Origin: Kangiella sp.
GTDB taxonomy: Bacteria > Pseudomonadota > Gammaproteobacteria > Enterobacterales > Kangiellaceae
Assembly: GCF_014762745.1 (NCBI RefSeq)
Contig: NZ_JABURJ010000102.1
Span: forward strand, 1 to 62,392
Length of the DNA: 62,392 nucleotides
Direction of reading: 5' to 3'
How positions within the stretch are numbered: position 1 is the first letter of the stretch; every line of letters begins with the position of its first letter. A program made the position numbers and the translations under genes. Positions 53,696-62,392 of this stretch are shown here, piece by piece. The notes beneath the pieces are model-generated. The model did not search any database and was not told the DNA's origin. It saw nothing but the letters and a program-made list of their open reading frames with translations.

Positions 53696-54904
53696 GAGCC
53701 CTTTTATTGCTTTTAGTCGAGCTCGGTCGATGGCTTCACCGAGCTTGGCTCCTTCATACCCCTTCTCAATTAGCGACTGAACATCAACCGTTTCAGATAC
53801 CTTGAAGCATTGTCTGAGTAAACCAGCTTGCGGATAAGGCTTATCTTCATTACCGAGGCGTCCGTTAAAATCTGCTTCACAGGTCAGAATAAAGGCTTCT
53901 AAAAAGTCAGGATTGCGATAAGCGCTCAGGCCTTTCAGCATTTTCAATATGGTACTGGGACGCAGCTCGAACATCTTATGACTATGCAAATGATAGCGTG
54001 ATACCTGAGTCGCCAGCTGCTCATATACCTTGGGTATTTTTAATCGCTTACACAGTTTTTTGATCACAGGAATCCCTGACTCTTCATGTCCGCGGTGCTG
54101 TGGCCATTGTTCGCGAGGTGTAACCCCTTTGCCGAGGTCGTGCATGGCTGCAGCAAAACGGATTCGTATGTCAGTTGTTTTTTTTGCCGCCTGTTCTATG
54201 ACCATCAGGGTATGAATGCCGGTATCAATTTCGGGGTGCCACTTTTCAGGATTGGGAATACCCCACAGGCAGTCCATTTCCGGCATCAGGACTGCCAGCG
54301 CACCGCATTGATGAAGCACATCAAAATAGACCTGGGGTGATTCGGTGGCTAAAGCTTTTTCCGTTTCTGCCCATACTCTCTCAGGAGTGAGGTGTTTTAG
54401 TTCATCACCAAAGGAAAGCTCTTGCATTAGAGCAAAGGTTTCATCGGCAATAATAAAACCAAGGTGAGCAAAGCGGGCAGCAAAACGCGCCACGCGCAGC
54501 ACCCGCAAAGGGTCTTCGGCAAAGGCTGGAGATACATGGCGCAGAATTTTGGCCTTGAGATCCTGCTGGCCCTGAAACGGATCGATAATGTTGCCCGCTT
54601 CATCCTCTGCCATGGCGTTAATGGTCAGGTCGCGACGGATCAAATCCTGTTCCAGAGTAATATCAGGTGAGAAGTCGACGTTAAAGCCTTTGTAGCCCTT
54701 GCCGGACTTGCGCTCGGTTCTGGCCAGTGCATATTCTTCGCCAGTTTTTGGATGCAGATAGACAGGAAAATCTTTGCCCACTTCTTTGAATCCCTTGGCC
54801 AGCATCTGCTCAGGAGTCGCGCCAACCACCACATGGTCGTGATCGACAACCCTGAGTCCGAGTAATCTGTCTCTAACTGCGCCACCAACCAGGTAGATTT
54901 GCAT
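53669..54904 (-). CDS. cca: multifunctional CCA tRNA nucleotidyltransferase
   Basis: 411 residues from the ATG at 54902-54904 (MQIYLVGGAVRDRLLGL), matching the family N-terminus, with AAGG upstream; longer starts would add a non-homologous leader. The nucleotidyltransferase head has HDHVVVGATPEQM and the catalytic acidic pair, then EYALARTERKSGKGYKGF and RRDLTINAMAEDE. The C-terminal HD phosphohydrolase region contains AAMHDLGKGVTP, the form found in gammaproteobacteria. It adds or repairs CCA ends of tRNAs. Confidence 0.95.
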   Translation of the reverse strand: MQIYLVGGAVRDRLLGLRVVDHDHVVVGATPEQMLAKGFKEVGKDFPVYLHPKTGEEYALARTERKSGKGYKGFNVDFSPDITLEQDLIRRDLTINAMAEDEAGNIIDPFQGQQDLKAKILRHVSPAFAEDPLRVLRVARFAARFAHLGFIIADETFALMQELSFGDELKHLTPERVWAETEKALATESPQVYFDVLHQCGALAVLMPEMDCLWGIPNPEKWHPEIDTGIHTLMVIEQAAKKTTDIRIRFAAAMHDLGKGVTPREQWPQHRGHEESGIPVIKKLCKRLKIPKVYEQLATQVSRYHLHSHKMFELRPSTILKMLKGLSAYRNPDFLEAFILTCEADFNGRLGNEDKPYPQAGLLRQCFKVSETVDVQSLIEKGYEGAKLGEAIDRARLKAIKGLLAHKYDSE

Positions 54905-54932
54905 ATTGGCCTTATCGAATGAGCGAAAGGAG

Positions 54933-55409
54933 CTATTTAATACAGCTTCTAGCGTCTTTACTTTGTGCAATACAGTTTAGCAAAGAGCGGTCTTGAGATT
55001 CAGCTTTTCTGCAATTATCAGGGCTGGTGATGAGTTTTAAATCATCGAGTTTGGCCAGCCGTTGAGCAAACTGTTCATCATTAATCTCTTTTTTGGCCAG
55101 TTTTTCCACTAATTCACCGCGATACAGTGGCTCGGTATGCTTAAGATTATCAATGGCCGCCTGACATTGACCCGCAGTCAGCGGTGTCTGTCTCTGTGAA
55201 CGAGGCATGCTGGTAACGGTCAATTTGCTACTATCGACTTTTTGCTCTTCGACTTTAATGGATTGATCTTTAGGAGGTTTGTCTGAAAAGTGGAGCTTGC
55301 CATCCTTGTCTTTCCATTTGTAAATTTTGCCTTCATAAGCCTTGCTACCTGCGGTGAGGCAGAGCATGATAATCAAAGTAAATGTGAGTAAAAGTCCGTG
55401 CATCTTCAC
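54933..55409 (-). CDS. periplasmic DUF4124-domain protein
   Basis: 158 residues. A signal peptide (about 1-24) is followed directly by the DUF4124 beta motif IYKWKDKDGKLHFSDKPP, then a linker and a helical C-terminal part with spaced cysteines (CQAAIDN, DNCRK, LNCIAQSKDARSCIK). The family is common in gammaproteobacterial envelopes, with no known biochemistry. It is 28 nt upstream of cca on the same strand. Confidence 0.82.
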   Translation of the reverse strand: MKMHGLLLTFTLIIMLCLTAGSKAYEGKIYKWKDKDGKLHFSDKPPKDQSIKVEEQKVDSSKLTVTSMPRSQRQTPLTAGQCQAAIDNLKHTEPLYRGELVEKLAKKEINDEQFAQRLAKLDDLKLITSPDNCRKAESQDRSLLNCIAQSKDARSCIK

Positions 55410-55511
55410 ACGCTATCCCTTAGATTGAGAGGTATTAATTTATGGGTCATAATATGCAAAGCACAATAACTATACAATATTCAATAGGGAACTTTGGGAA
55501 ATAGGCCAGAT

Positions 55512-57227
55512 ATGTATAACGATTTCTTTGGATTAAAAGAAACACCCTTCACAATCGCGCCCGATCCTCGTTATCTGTTTATGAGCGAGCGGCATCGTGA
55601 TGCCCTGGCGCACCTGTTGTATGGGATTGGTGCCGGTGGTGGTTTTGTACTGCTGACCGGGGAAGTAGGAACCGGTAAAACAACTGTTTGCCGCTGCCTG
55701 CTGGAGCAGTTGCCTGCCAATGTTCGTCTTGCCTATATTCTTAATCCAAAGCTCAATGCCATCGAGCTGATGGCGACCATGTGCGATGAGCTGGGCATTG
55801 AGTATGACCCCAAAGAATCGAGCCTGAAGGCTTTTACCGATTTACTGAGCCGTCGCTTGCTGGACAATCATGAGCAGGGTTTGAATACGGTGCTGATGAT
55901 TGATGAAGCACAGAATTTAAGTGTGGAAGTTTTGGAACAGATACGCTTGCTGACCAATCTTGAAACCAATCAGAAAAAGCTATTACAGATCATCTTAATT
56001 GGTCAGCCTGAATTACAGGAGTTGCTGGCCAAAAAAGAGCTGCGTCAATTGGCTCAACGAATTACTGCCCGATATCACCTTCGTCCTTTATCCCTTAACG
56101 AAACCAAATCGTACCTTGAACATCGCTTACGAATTGCTGGCGTCATGCGTCCGGTTTTTAAAGGCAAGGCGATTAAGTTGATTCACAAGGCAAGTGCTGG
56201 CATTCCGCGCCTGATTAACGTCATCAGTGATCGTGCCATGCTGGGTGCCTTTGCTGAAAATCTGCATCACGTGGATGTGCGAACGGTTAATAAGGCAGTA
56301 ACTGAAGTGCTGGGTGACAAGGCAGACACGCAACAGAAAAGCTCTGTCATCAATCATTGGAAATGGGCCGTGCCTGCGCTTGTGGTTGGTTTAACCCTGG
56401 GCGTGACTGCCTGGTCGTTTGGTTTGTTCAGCGAGAAACAAGAAAACGTTTCTGAGTTAACAACAGAGCAACCAGTTGTCAGTCAGAGCAAACAGCAAGT
56501 GACCGACTCAGACACTAATGTGGAGATAAACGAGTTAAGCCTGCCCACGGCAGAAGAATCCCTGTTAAACAGTTCCATCAGTAAAAGTCCAAGTGAGCTG
56601 GCGGAAGAGTTCTGGGGTGAGCAAAGCTGGGATCGTAGTGGCGCTATTGCCAAGCAAAATTTGCTCGCCCTGTGGGGTGTCAGTTATCTGCCGTTTCAGT
56701 CGACCGATGCTTGTGCTTATGCGGCAACTTATAACCTGGGTTGTGATCAGGGAACTACCAACTGGAAGTTTTTAACCCAGTTGAATCGTCCGGCAAACTT
56801 AAAATTTACAACCTCGCAGGGTGGCGATTTCTGGGGTACCTTGATTAAAATTGAGGAGCAGTCTGTGGTGATGCAGTTTGGTGATAACCAGGTCACCATT
56901 GAGCGGAAAAAACTCAACCCTATGTGGACGGGTGAGTATCAACTGTTCTGGAAAAAACCTTCTGGCTTTAGAGAGCCGGTTGGTATCGGTGGTCGTGGTA
57001 CTGAAGTTGTCTGGCTGACCCGTTTCATTGAAAGCTCAGACGGTATCAGTCTGGAGCCAGCTAATCTTTTCACTGAACAGGTCGCAGATTGGTTAGCCCT
57101 GTTTCAGATGGAGCATGGATTGGTTTCTGACGGTATTCTTGGTAAGCATTCAATCATGATGATTAACAATTTTGCAGAGCCCGGTATTCCGAAGCTGTAT
57201 GTGGAAAATCTACAGGTGCAAAACTGA
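55512..57227 (+). CDS. gspA: GspA/ExeA-type secretion ATPase with periplasmic peptidoglycan-binding domain
   Basis: 571 residues from ATG 55512 (MYNDFFGLKETPFTIAPDP); an upstream TTG has no homology support. The cytoplasmic AAA+ ATPase (about 1-270) has Walker A GEVGTGKTT and Walker B VLMIDEAQN. A membrane span lies near residues 285-307. The periplasmic part ends in a peptidoglycan-binding-1-like repeat (LALFQMEHGLVSDGILGKHS). In Aeromonas, ExeA with ExeB helps the type II secretin cross and assemble in the cell wall. The stop and the gspB start share one base. Confidence 0.9.
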   Translation: MYNDFFGLKETPFTIAPDPRYLFMSERHRDALAHLLYGIGAGGGFVLLTGEVGTGKTTVCRCLLEQLPANVRLAYILNPKLNAIELMATMCDELGIEYDPKESSLKAFTDLLSRRLLDNHEQGLNTVLMIDEAQNLSVEVLEQIRLLTNLETNQKKLLQIILIGQPELQELLAKKELRQLAQRITARYHLRPLSLNETKSYLEHRLRIAGVMRPVFKGKAIKLIHKASAGIPRLINVISDRAMLGAFAENLHHVDVRTVNKAVTEVLGDKADTQQKSSVINHWKWAVPALVVGLTLGVTAWSFGLFSEKQENVSELTTEQPVVSQSKQQVTDSDTNVEINELSLPTAEESLLNSSISKSPSELAEEFWGEQSWDRSGAIAKQNLLALWGVSYLPFQSTDACAYAATYNLGCDQGTTNWKFLTQLNRPANLKFTTSQGGDFWGTLIKIEEQSVVMQFGDNQVTIERKKLNPMWTGEYQLFWKKPSGFREPVGIGGRGTEVVWLTRFIESSDGISLEPANLFTEQVADWLALFQMEHGLVSDGILGKHSIMMINNFAEPGIPKLYVENLQVQN

Positions 57228-57964
57228 TGTCTTATATTCTAGATGCGATTAAAAAAACCGAATCAGGCCAGAAAGATGGTGATGTGCCAAATCTAAGTAG
57301 TGAGCACCAGCATACCGCCTTTATGGAAGACACTGACAATAAGCGATGGATTTTTCCGCTTTTGGTAGTTATTGCCATTCTGGCTGCCGTTGTGATCTGG
57401 TTATTGTTGAAGCCTGAGCACCAGCTGCCGGTTTCAGAGTCAGTAGTAATGAATCATCAACCCGTAGCTCAAGAGAGGCAGCCGCAGCTGACACCAGCAG
57501 AAACAACAACACAGGAAGCTGCGCCCGTTGAACAAATAAAGAGTCAGTCAGATAGGCTTACAAGCAATCCTCAATTGGTCATTAAAAAAGCTCCGCTGGA
57601 AGTTAAGCAGCCGGTGGTGCAAAAGCAACCAGAATCGGTTGTGGAAACGGTCAGTCGCCGTCCGGTAACCGAAGTGGTGCAGGACAGTGTGCAACAACCA
57701 GTTGAGGTAGCAAAAAGTAATAATAGTGAACCAGTGTTTTTAGCAGCAATCGATCATGATCATTGGCCCACCCTGATTTACACCACCCACATTTATGCAA
57801 CCGAACCAGGCGATCGTTTTGTTATGCTTAATGGTAAGGCATACAGCATTGGTGACACCATTACCAAAGGGATGGTGATTGCAGATATTATGGAGAATGA
57901 CTTGCTGGTGGAATACCAGGGACAGAAAGTGATTGTCCCTGGTTTGACTGATGTTAATCCGTGA
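57227..57964 (+). CDS. gspB: GspB/ExeB-type secretion assembly protein
   Basis: 245 residues. MSYILDAIKKTESGQ is the conserved N-terminus. A single membrane span (about 43-62) leads into a long Pro/Gln/Val-rich periplasmic linker and the GspB C-terminal domain (about 180-243: TLIYTTHIYATEPGDRFVM, LNGKAYSIGDTI). It partners GspA. No other type II secretion genes are in the window. It overlaps the convergent M16 gene end by 11 bp. Confidence 0.88.
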   Translation: MSYILDAIKKTESGQKDGDVPNLSSEHQHTAFMEDTDNKRWIFPLLVVIAILAAVVIWLLLKPEHQLPVSESVVMNHQPVAQERQPQLTPAETTTQEAAPVEQIKSQSDRLTSNPQLVIKKAPLEVKQPVVQKQPESVVETVSRRPVTEVVQDSVQQPVEVAKSNNSEPVFLAAIDHDHWPTLIYTTHIYATEPGDRFVMLNGKAYSIGDTITKGMVIADIMENDLLVEYQGQKVIVPGLTDVNP

Positions 57965-60839
57965 TGGCCTGCTCAGAATTTTGTTGAGATTGTTCAACTA
58001 AATTTTCAATATCTTCTGGACGCATAATACTGGTTATCAGGTAGCTTTCTGCTAATAGCATCTTGGCAGTATCTTGAATTTGCTCAGCAGTAACTTTGTC
58101 TAAACGTTCCATATAATAAGTGAAATAGTAGTAGTCTATACTTTCACGTTCATATAAAACAATCTGTCCTAACCAGAAGCTGTTATTCTGTTGACCCTCA
58201 GCAAAAGCAACCCGTCGTTGCTGTTTGATATTGTCCAGTTTGTCCTGCGGCAGCGGTTCAATTAAAGTCTTCTTGATAACCTCTTGAATGGTATCGATAA
58301 GCAATTGTTCGCGACCCGGTTCAGCATTAAAGCTGACGCTTAACTTAAACCATTCGACGGGATAACGATCAATACCAGCACCGACACCTATAGAATAGAC
58401 CTCGCCGAGCTCTTCTCTAAGCTTTGCCTGCAGCTCCTGCTGTAGCAATTCTTCATAGAGTCCAAGGCGGAATCGTGTCTCGGGAATGTAGTTGTCAATT
58501 GGCTTGTGGTATTGCAAGTGAACTTTGGTTTTTTCATCTAAAGCCGTATCGCGCGAGAAGTGGATATCGCGTTGTACTGTGCGAATATTTTCATCACGCC
58601 AGCTTTCAGTTTCTTCGCTTGCTGGAAGGCTGGCGATGTACTGCTCAATAAGTGGTTCTATTTCTTCAGGCTTGATATTGCCGGTAATGACAAAGGTAAA
58701 GTTATTGGCTTTTGAGAAACGTTGTTTATAAAAATCCAGAGCTACCTTGTGATCAATTTTCTGTGCTTCATCAACAGACCATGGCTGCGATTTCGGATGA
58801 TCATTAGTAACCAATAAATGAAGCTCATCAGCATAGAGCTGTTCTGGATCGTTAAGACGATTACGCTGATATTGGATAACAGACTCTTTATAATTCTCCG
58901 CAACCACAGGATCAATTTTAGGTTGAGTGAAGTAGAGGTGGATTAATTGAAACATTAACTCCATATCTTTAGGAGCGCTGCTGGATGATAACTGAGAATA
59001 GTAGCGGCCAATATTTAAATTGAGCTGAACCGTTTTGTCTTGCAGTTTTTTACCTAAATCTGTTCGTGAGTAGTCTCCAATACCTGATGAAGCAACCAGT
59101 TTCGCTGACTCCATAGCTGAGCGTTGTTCTTCCTCACTGGCCAATGAATAGCCGCCCGGTGCGTAAGCCGCTAGCAGAACTTCAGTATTGGATAAGTCAC
59201 TGGGTCTTATAATCACCGTTGCACCATTACTGAGTTGATATTTTATCGCATCAACGGCTTCAATAGTTGACTGCTCAAGAATCTCACCTTTTTCGGGAAG
59301 CGCAACCATTAATGGTGCATCAAGTTCGGATTCTTCGTAGGGAGCAACTTGAACAGGCTTCTCCAGCTGTGCATAAAGTTTGTGTTTCACGTCCGATGAA
59401 GGAGCTTCATCAACTGGAGCGTAAACAATGGTGGAGTGAAGTGGGTTGGAGACTAGCTGATTGAAGTGGGCAGAGACTTCTGCAGCGCTAATGGTTGGTA
59501 ATAGTGTTTCCAGCAACACATGGCGCTGAACCGTTGAGAAATAATGTTCACCGTACAGGAAGTGCGACATATATCGGTCAGTCAGATGACTTGAGTGTAT
59601 CGAGTCCATATCTTCTACAGCCAACAAGCTGCTGTTAAGTACTTCTTTGCGATAACGCTCAAGCTCAGATCCCAGGAAACCGTGCTGCTGAACACGTTTG
59701 ATCTCTTCAAATAGACGGCTGTAACCCTGCTCAAACTGACCGTCCTTAGGAGTCACTGAAAAGTTAAACAGCAACTTGTCATTGCCTAATTGTGAATAGC
59801 CAAGACCAGCGCTTTCAAAGGGCTTTTCTGCACTATCAGACAACTCATACATTCGCTTATTGAAAAGGCTGACAATGATTTGATTCAGCAATCGGTAGCG
59901 TAGGGCATCAAAGTCATCCAGGATAACACTACGGGTTTGATAGCGTATATTCAGAGAACTGCTGAGGATTTCCTGATCGGTTATGATTTCAAAGTCAGCT
60001 TCAGTTTTTGCAGGGATTAGATATTCCTGAGGTTTGATGCTGTTGGATGGTTTGATCTGACCGATAGTGTTATTGAAAAATTTGACAGCATTTTCAGGAT
60101 CAACATCGCCAGTAATAATCAACGCCATATTGTGCGGCTGATACCACTTCTGATAGAAGGCTCTAAGATCTTCGGCGGTCATCGTGTTCAGGGTTTCATC
60201 AGTACCAATTGGCATTCTTTTACCATGTCTGGCATCGCCAAAATTGATAGGTGTCAGCACTTCTGATAGTCGCTCGCCTAAACCTTTGCGAGCGCGTTTT
60301 TCTGAAAGTATCACCTTACGTTCTTTCTCAACTTCTTCCGGATCAAATTTGACTCCTGTTATCCAGTCGTCAAGAATTAATGAAATAGTTGACCAGTTAT
60401 CCGGATTGTCAGTTGGGATTTCCAAATGATAGCGAGTGCTATCAAAACTGGTGAAAGCATTGATATCGGAACCGAAACTCATGCCAAGGCTTTCCAGAGT
60501 GGTCACCAGATCATTTTTATTAAAATGGGTTGAACCATTAAAGGCCATGTGTTCGACGAAGTGGGCGGCTCCACGTTCGTGATCCTCTTCCTGCAGCGAG
60601 CCGACATTCAGCAATAAGGTAATGTAGGCACGTTCCTTAGGCTTGGCATTTGGATGAATGTAGTAACGAATACCATTCTTAAGTTCACCTGTGGTGACCT
60701 CTGGTGATAAGGGAAGTCGGTTATTGTCTGCACTGGGCGTAAGGGTCTGACAAGATGTCAGCAAAATAATACAGAGCAGCATTAAGGCAGCTTTGGTATT
60801 CGTCAAAATAGTTGTTAAATGTCTCATCAATGTTTCCAA
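57954..60839 (-). CDS. M16-family zinc metallopeptidase, lipoprotein (two-domain PqqL-like)
   Basis: 961 residues. Membrane-anchored by a lipobox (LLTSC, Cys30). The inverted zinc motif H93-FVEH97 is in the N-terminal M16 domain (GAAHFVEHMAFNGS), with the third ligand Glu in KVILSEKRAR. Further M16-type lobes follow (NFTFVITGNIKPEE in the inactive half). The overall length matches bacterial pitrilysin/PqqL-like proteases. It probably degrades peptides in the periplasm. It precedes no partner; rsmF lies upstream on the same strand 22 nt away. Confidence 0.9.
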   Translation of the reverse strand: METLMRHLTTILTNTKAALMLLCIILLTSCQTLTPSADNNRLPLSPEVTTGELKNGIRYYIHPNAKPKERAYITLLLNVGSLQEEDHERGAAHFVEHMAFNGSTHFNKNDLVTTLESLGMSFGSDINAFTSFDSTRYHLEIPTDNPDNWSTISLILDDWITGVKFDPEEVEKERKVILSEKRARKGLGERLSEVLTPINFGDARHGKRMPIGTDETLNTMTAEDLRAFYQKWYQPHNMALIITGDVDPENAVKFFNNTIGQIKPSNSIKPQEYLIPAKTEADFEIITDQEILSSSLNIRYQTRSVILDDFDALRYRLLNQIIVSLFNKRMYELSDSAEKPFESAGLGYSQLGNDKLLFNFSVTPKDGQFEQGYSRLFEEIKRVQQHGFLGSELERYRKEVLNSSLLAVEDMDSIHSSHLTDRYMSHFLYGEHYFSTVQRHVLLETLLPTISAAEVSAHFNQLVSNPLHSTIVYAPVDEAPSSDVKHKLYAQLEKPVQVAPYEESELDAPLMVALPEKGEILEQSTIEAVDAIKYQLSNGATVIIRPSDLSNTEVLLAAYAPGGYSLASEEEQRSAMESAKLVASSGIGDYSRTDLGKKLQDKTVQLNLNIGRYYSQLSSSSAPKDMELMFQLIHLYFTQPKIDPVVAENYKESVIQYQRNRLNDPEQLYADELHLLVTNDHPKSQPWSVDEAQKIDHKVALDFYKQRFSKANNFTFVITGNIKPEEIEPLIEQYIASLPASEETESWRDENIRTVQRDIHFSRDTALDEKTKVHLQYHKPIDNYIPETRFRLGLYEELLQQELQAKLREELGEVYSIGVGAGIDRYPVEWFKLSVSFNAEPGREQLLIDTIQEVIKKTLIEPLPQDKLDNIKQQRRVAFAEGQQNNSFWLGQIVLYERESIDYYYFTYYMERLDKVTAEQIQDTAKMLLAESYLITSIMRPEDIENLVEQSQQNSEQAITD

Positions 60840-60861
60840 AAGGTATCAATGCCCCACAGTA

Positions 60862-62301
60862 TTATAGTTCAGCAAAAGGGGTGTCGTTTACTAAGTAGCG
60901 AGGTAACGAGTTTTTCAATTTGTTGCCCAGATTTTTAGCCAGGCCAATCACAACACCTTGATAACGGATTGCTACTTCGCCTTTTTTCAGTGCGCTTGTC
61001 TTGCCGATTGAAATATCGCGCCCCTGATAATACTCGACAGCCTGTTGGTCATTGAGTTCATAAGTTTGCTGGCTTAACTGTGGGCCAAAGGCGGTAATAG
61101 CCTGATGTTGCAGGCGATAACCACTGCGATGGCTTTCTGCCAGTTTAACACCAATCCGGTCCATCCTGAGTTTACCAATCAGTTTTTCGATACCTGCCGG
61201 GAAGTACCAGATTTCATTAGCGCGTTGCCACAGCTGTTGCTTGATTGAATCCAAAGACCAACCCAGCGCTGCGCAGTGTTTGGCCAGTTCGCTGTAATCT
61301 TTTTTTGCCAGCTTGGTAAAAGGAAAACGCGAACCCAGATCACTGTCCAGCGCCAGCTCTTCTTCAATCGGTGCTTCATTTTTCCTGAAGCAGGCAACGA
61401 AGAAGCCTTCGCTGTCAAACAGGTGTGGGTAAACGTGTAGATAACCTTCTTCAGTCGCAACCTTGTCCGCGCCAGAAAATAATGCGTCAAGTGGAAAGGT
61501 CGATATCTTATCAGGATAAGTGTCTAGCAGATGCTGACACACCAGCTGGTTTTCTTCTTTCGACAGAGTACAGGTTGAATAGACCAATGTGCCGCCGGGT
61601 TTAAGTGCTTTAAAAGCGCTGATGATCAGTTCTTTCTGCAATTCAGACATGCTCAGAACACTGTCTAGCGACCAGCTGCTCAGCGCATCCGGATCTTTGC
61701 GGACAGTGCCTTCGCCGCCACAGGGTGCATCCAGCAAAATGGCATCAAAGGTTTCTGGAGTCAGTTCCCCGAACTGGCGACCATCATAATGGCATAGTAC
61801 GCCATTGCTGACGCCGGTCCGTTCAAGATTGGCATACAGCGCCTTGATGCGGGAAGCAGAAAGTTCATTGGCCAACACCAGCCCTCGATTATTCATTTGC
61901 GCTGCAATCTGAGTGGTTTTCGACCCCGGAGCTGCCGCTACATCCAGCACCATATTTGGCTCAGGATGGGAGGCAAATAATGCCATGACAGGTAGCATGG
62001 AACTGGCTTCCTGAATATAAAACTGACCGGCCAGATGAGGCAGGAAGTTACCGAAGCCTTCCGGCAATGCCTTGTGTTCTTCGTTAATCCAGAAGCCGTC
62101 ACTGCACCAGGGGATGGGTTCAAGCTGGTACCCTGCCTGTTGCCACTCTTTGAGCAAGGCGTCTTTATCGGCGCGTAATGAATTGATACGAATACTTTTG
62201 CGTAATGGTTTCTGGCTAAAATCGAGTAGCGCCTGTACGGCTTCCGAGTCATTAAGCTGCTGCGAGATATGCTGAATAAAGTCTTGTGAGATGTTTGTCA
62301 T
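60862..62301 (-). CDS. rsmF: 16S rRNA m5C1407 methyltransferase RsmF
   Basis: 479 residues. NOL1/NOP2/Sun-family methyltransferase: VLDVAAAPGSKTTQIA (AdoMet binding), LLDAPCGGEGTVRKDP (motif IV cysteine), and YSTCTLSKEENQ (catalytic motif VI cysteine). The C-terminal PUA-like part (SHRSGYRLQHQAI, ALKKGEVAIRYQGVVIG) distinguishes RsmF from RsmB. It methylates C1407 of 16S rRNA in E. coli. The start MTNISQDFIQH fits the family. Confidence 0.92.
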   Translation of the reverse strand: MTNISQDFIQHISQQLNDSEAVQALLDFSQKPLRKSIRINSLRADKDALLKEWQQAGYQLEPIPWCSDGFWINEEHKALPEGFGNFLPHLAGQFYIQEASSMLPVMALFASHPEPNMVLDVAAAPGSKTTQIAAQMNNRGLVLANELSASRIKALYANLERTGVSNGVLCHYDGRQFGELTPETFDAILLDAPCGGEGTVRKDPDALSSWSLDSVLSMSELQKELIISAFKALKPGGTLVYSTCTLSKEENQLVCQHLLDTYPDKISTFPLDALFSGADKVATEEGYLHVYPHLFDSEGFFVACFRKNEAPIEEELALDSDLGSRFPFTKLAKKDYSELAKHCAALGWSLDSIKQQLWQRANEIWYFPAGIEKLIGKLRMDRIGVKLAESHRSGYRLQHQAITAFGPQLSQQTYELNDQQAVEYYQGRDISIGKTSALKKGEVAIRYQGVVIGLAKNLGNKLKNSLPRYLVNDTPFAEL

Positions 62302-62332
62302 AAAGCTGTAGCCGTCACAGGCATTAAGTTGG

Positions 62333-62368
62333 CGAATAAAAAAAGGGCATCAAATGGTGATGCCCTTT
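62333..62368 (-). terminator. terminator for the minus-strand gene beyond the right edge
   Basis: An 11-bp stem AAAGGGCATCA/TGATGCCCTTT with loop AATGG has a run of seven A residues on its left side, so it gives a U-run on the minus strand. Confidence 0.8.
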
Positions 62369-62392
62369 AGTTTACCTTGAAACGGCTTAATC

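Overview
The window reads as a chromosomal segment of a marine-type gammaproteobacterium, most likely Kangiella or a close relative. This is inferred from the overall protein sequences and from gene orders such as lptD / amgK-murU-djlA, rpsU-yqeY-dnaG-rpoD beside tsaD, and folB-folK-folM. No rRNA is present, so the genus is not proven. Coding density is high, and most genes are housekeeping or envelope genes.

Layout. 1-9 kb: the left-edge lptD (cut by the window), cell-wall recycling kinase and uridylyltransferase (amgK, murU), djlA, a dimeric dUTPase and a CobB sirtuin. A low-GC pair follows (HipA-like kinase and HIRAN-domain protein), then purC. 9-23 kb: acnA, two MFS carriers, a small membrane protein, a lipoprotein M1 aminopeptidase and an RND efflux pair. 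23-26 kb: a compact signalling cassette of a winged-helix-like protein, an MglA-like small GTPase and two Roadblock/LC7 proteins, then a Crp/Fnr-type regulator. 26-32 kb: accessory genes comprising a 35-residue basic peptide gene, an unknown secreted protein, a periplasmic-sensor EAL phosphodiesterase, a secreted protein-glutaminase-like protein lacking its catalytic cysteine, and ChaB.

32.3-37.3 kb is an AT-rich island next to a tRNA gene. It holds an Mrr-like nuclease, a dCTP-deaminase-like protein with a membrane tail, a stand-alone GTP cyclohydrolase II, an Fe-S HhH-GPD-like protein overlapping it, and a DNA amino-methyltransferase. Together they look like an uncharacterised nucleotide/DNA-modification or defence locus. 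A decayed tRNA 3' end lies between this island and the intact tRNA-Ile2(CAU).

37.5-44 kb is the macromolecular-synthesis block (tRNA, rpoD, dnaG, yqeY, rpsU, divergent tsaD). 44-62 kb: small envelope proteins, an S41-type peptidase with three operator-like repeats upstream, a Bcr/CflA carrier with plsY, the folate genes, a MidA-like methyltransferase, uppP, cca, a gspAB pair, an M16 lipoprotein peptidase and rsmF.

Five intergenic copies of a structured repeat (about 180-420 bp; near 12.4, 41.8, 48.7, 52.3 and 52.7 kb) share a terminal long hairpin whose stem covaries between copies. They also carry internal hairpins that present GGA in the loop. Several match the CsrA/RsmA recognition sequence, so the family may be transcribed CsrA decoys or a mobile palindromic element. 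This repeat family and the 33-37 kb locus are the most noteworthy signals in the window.
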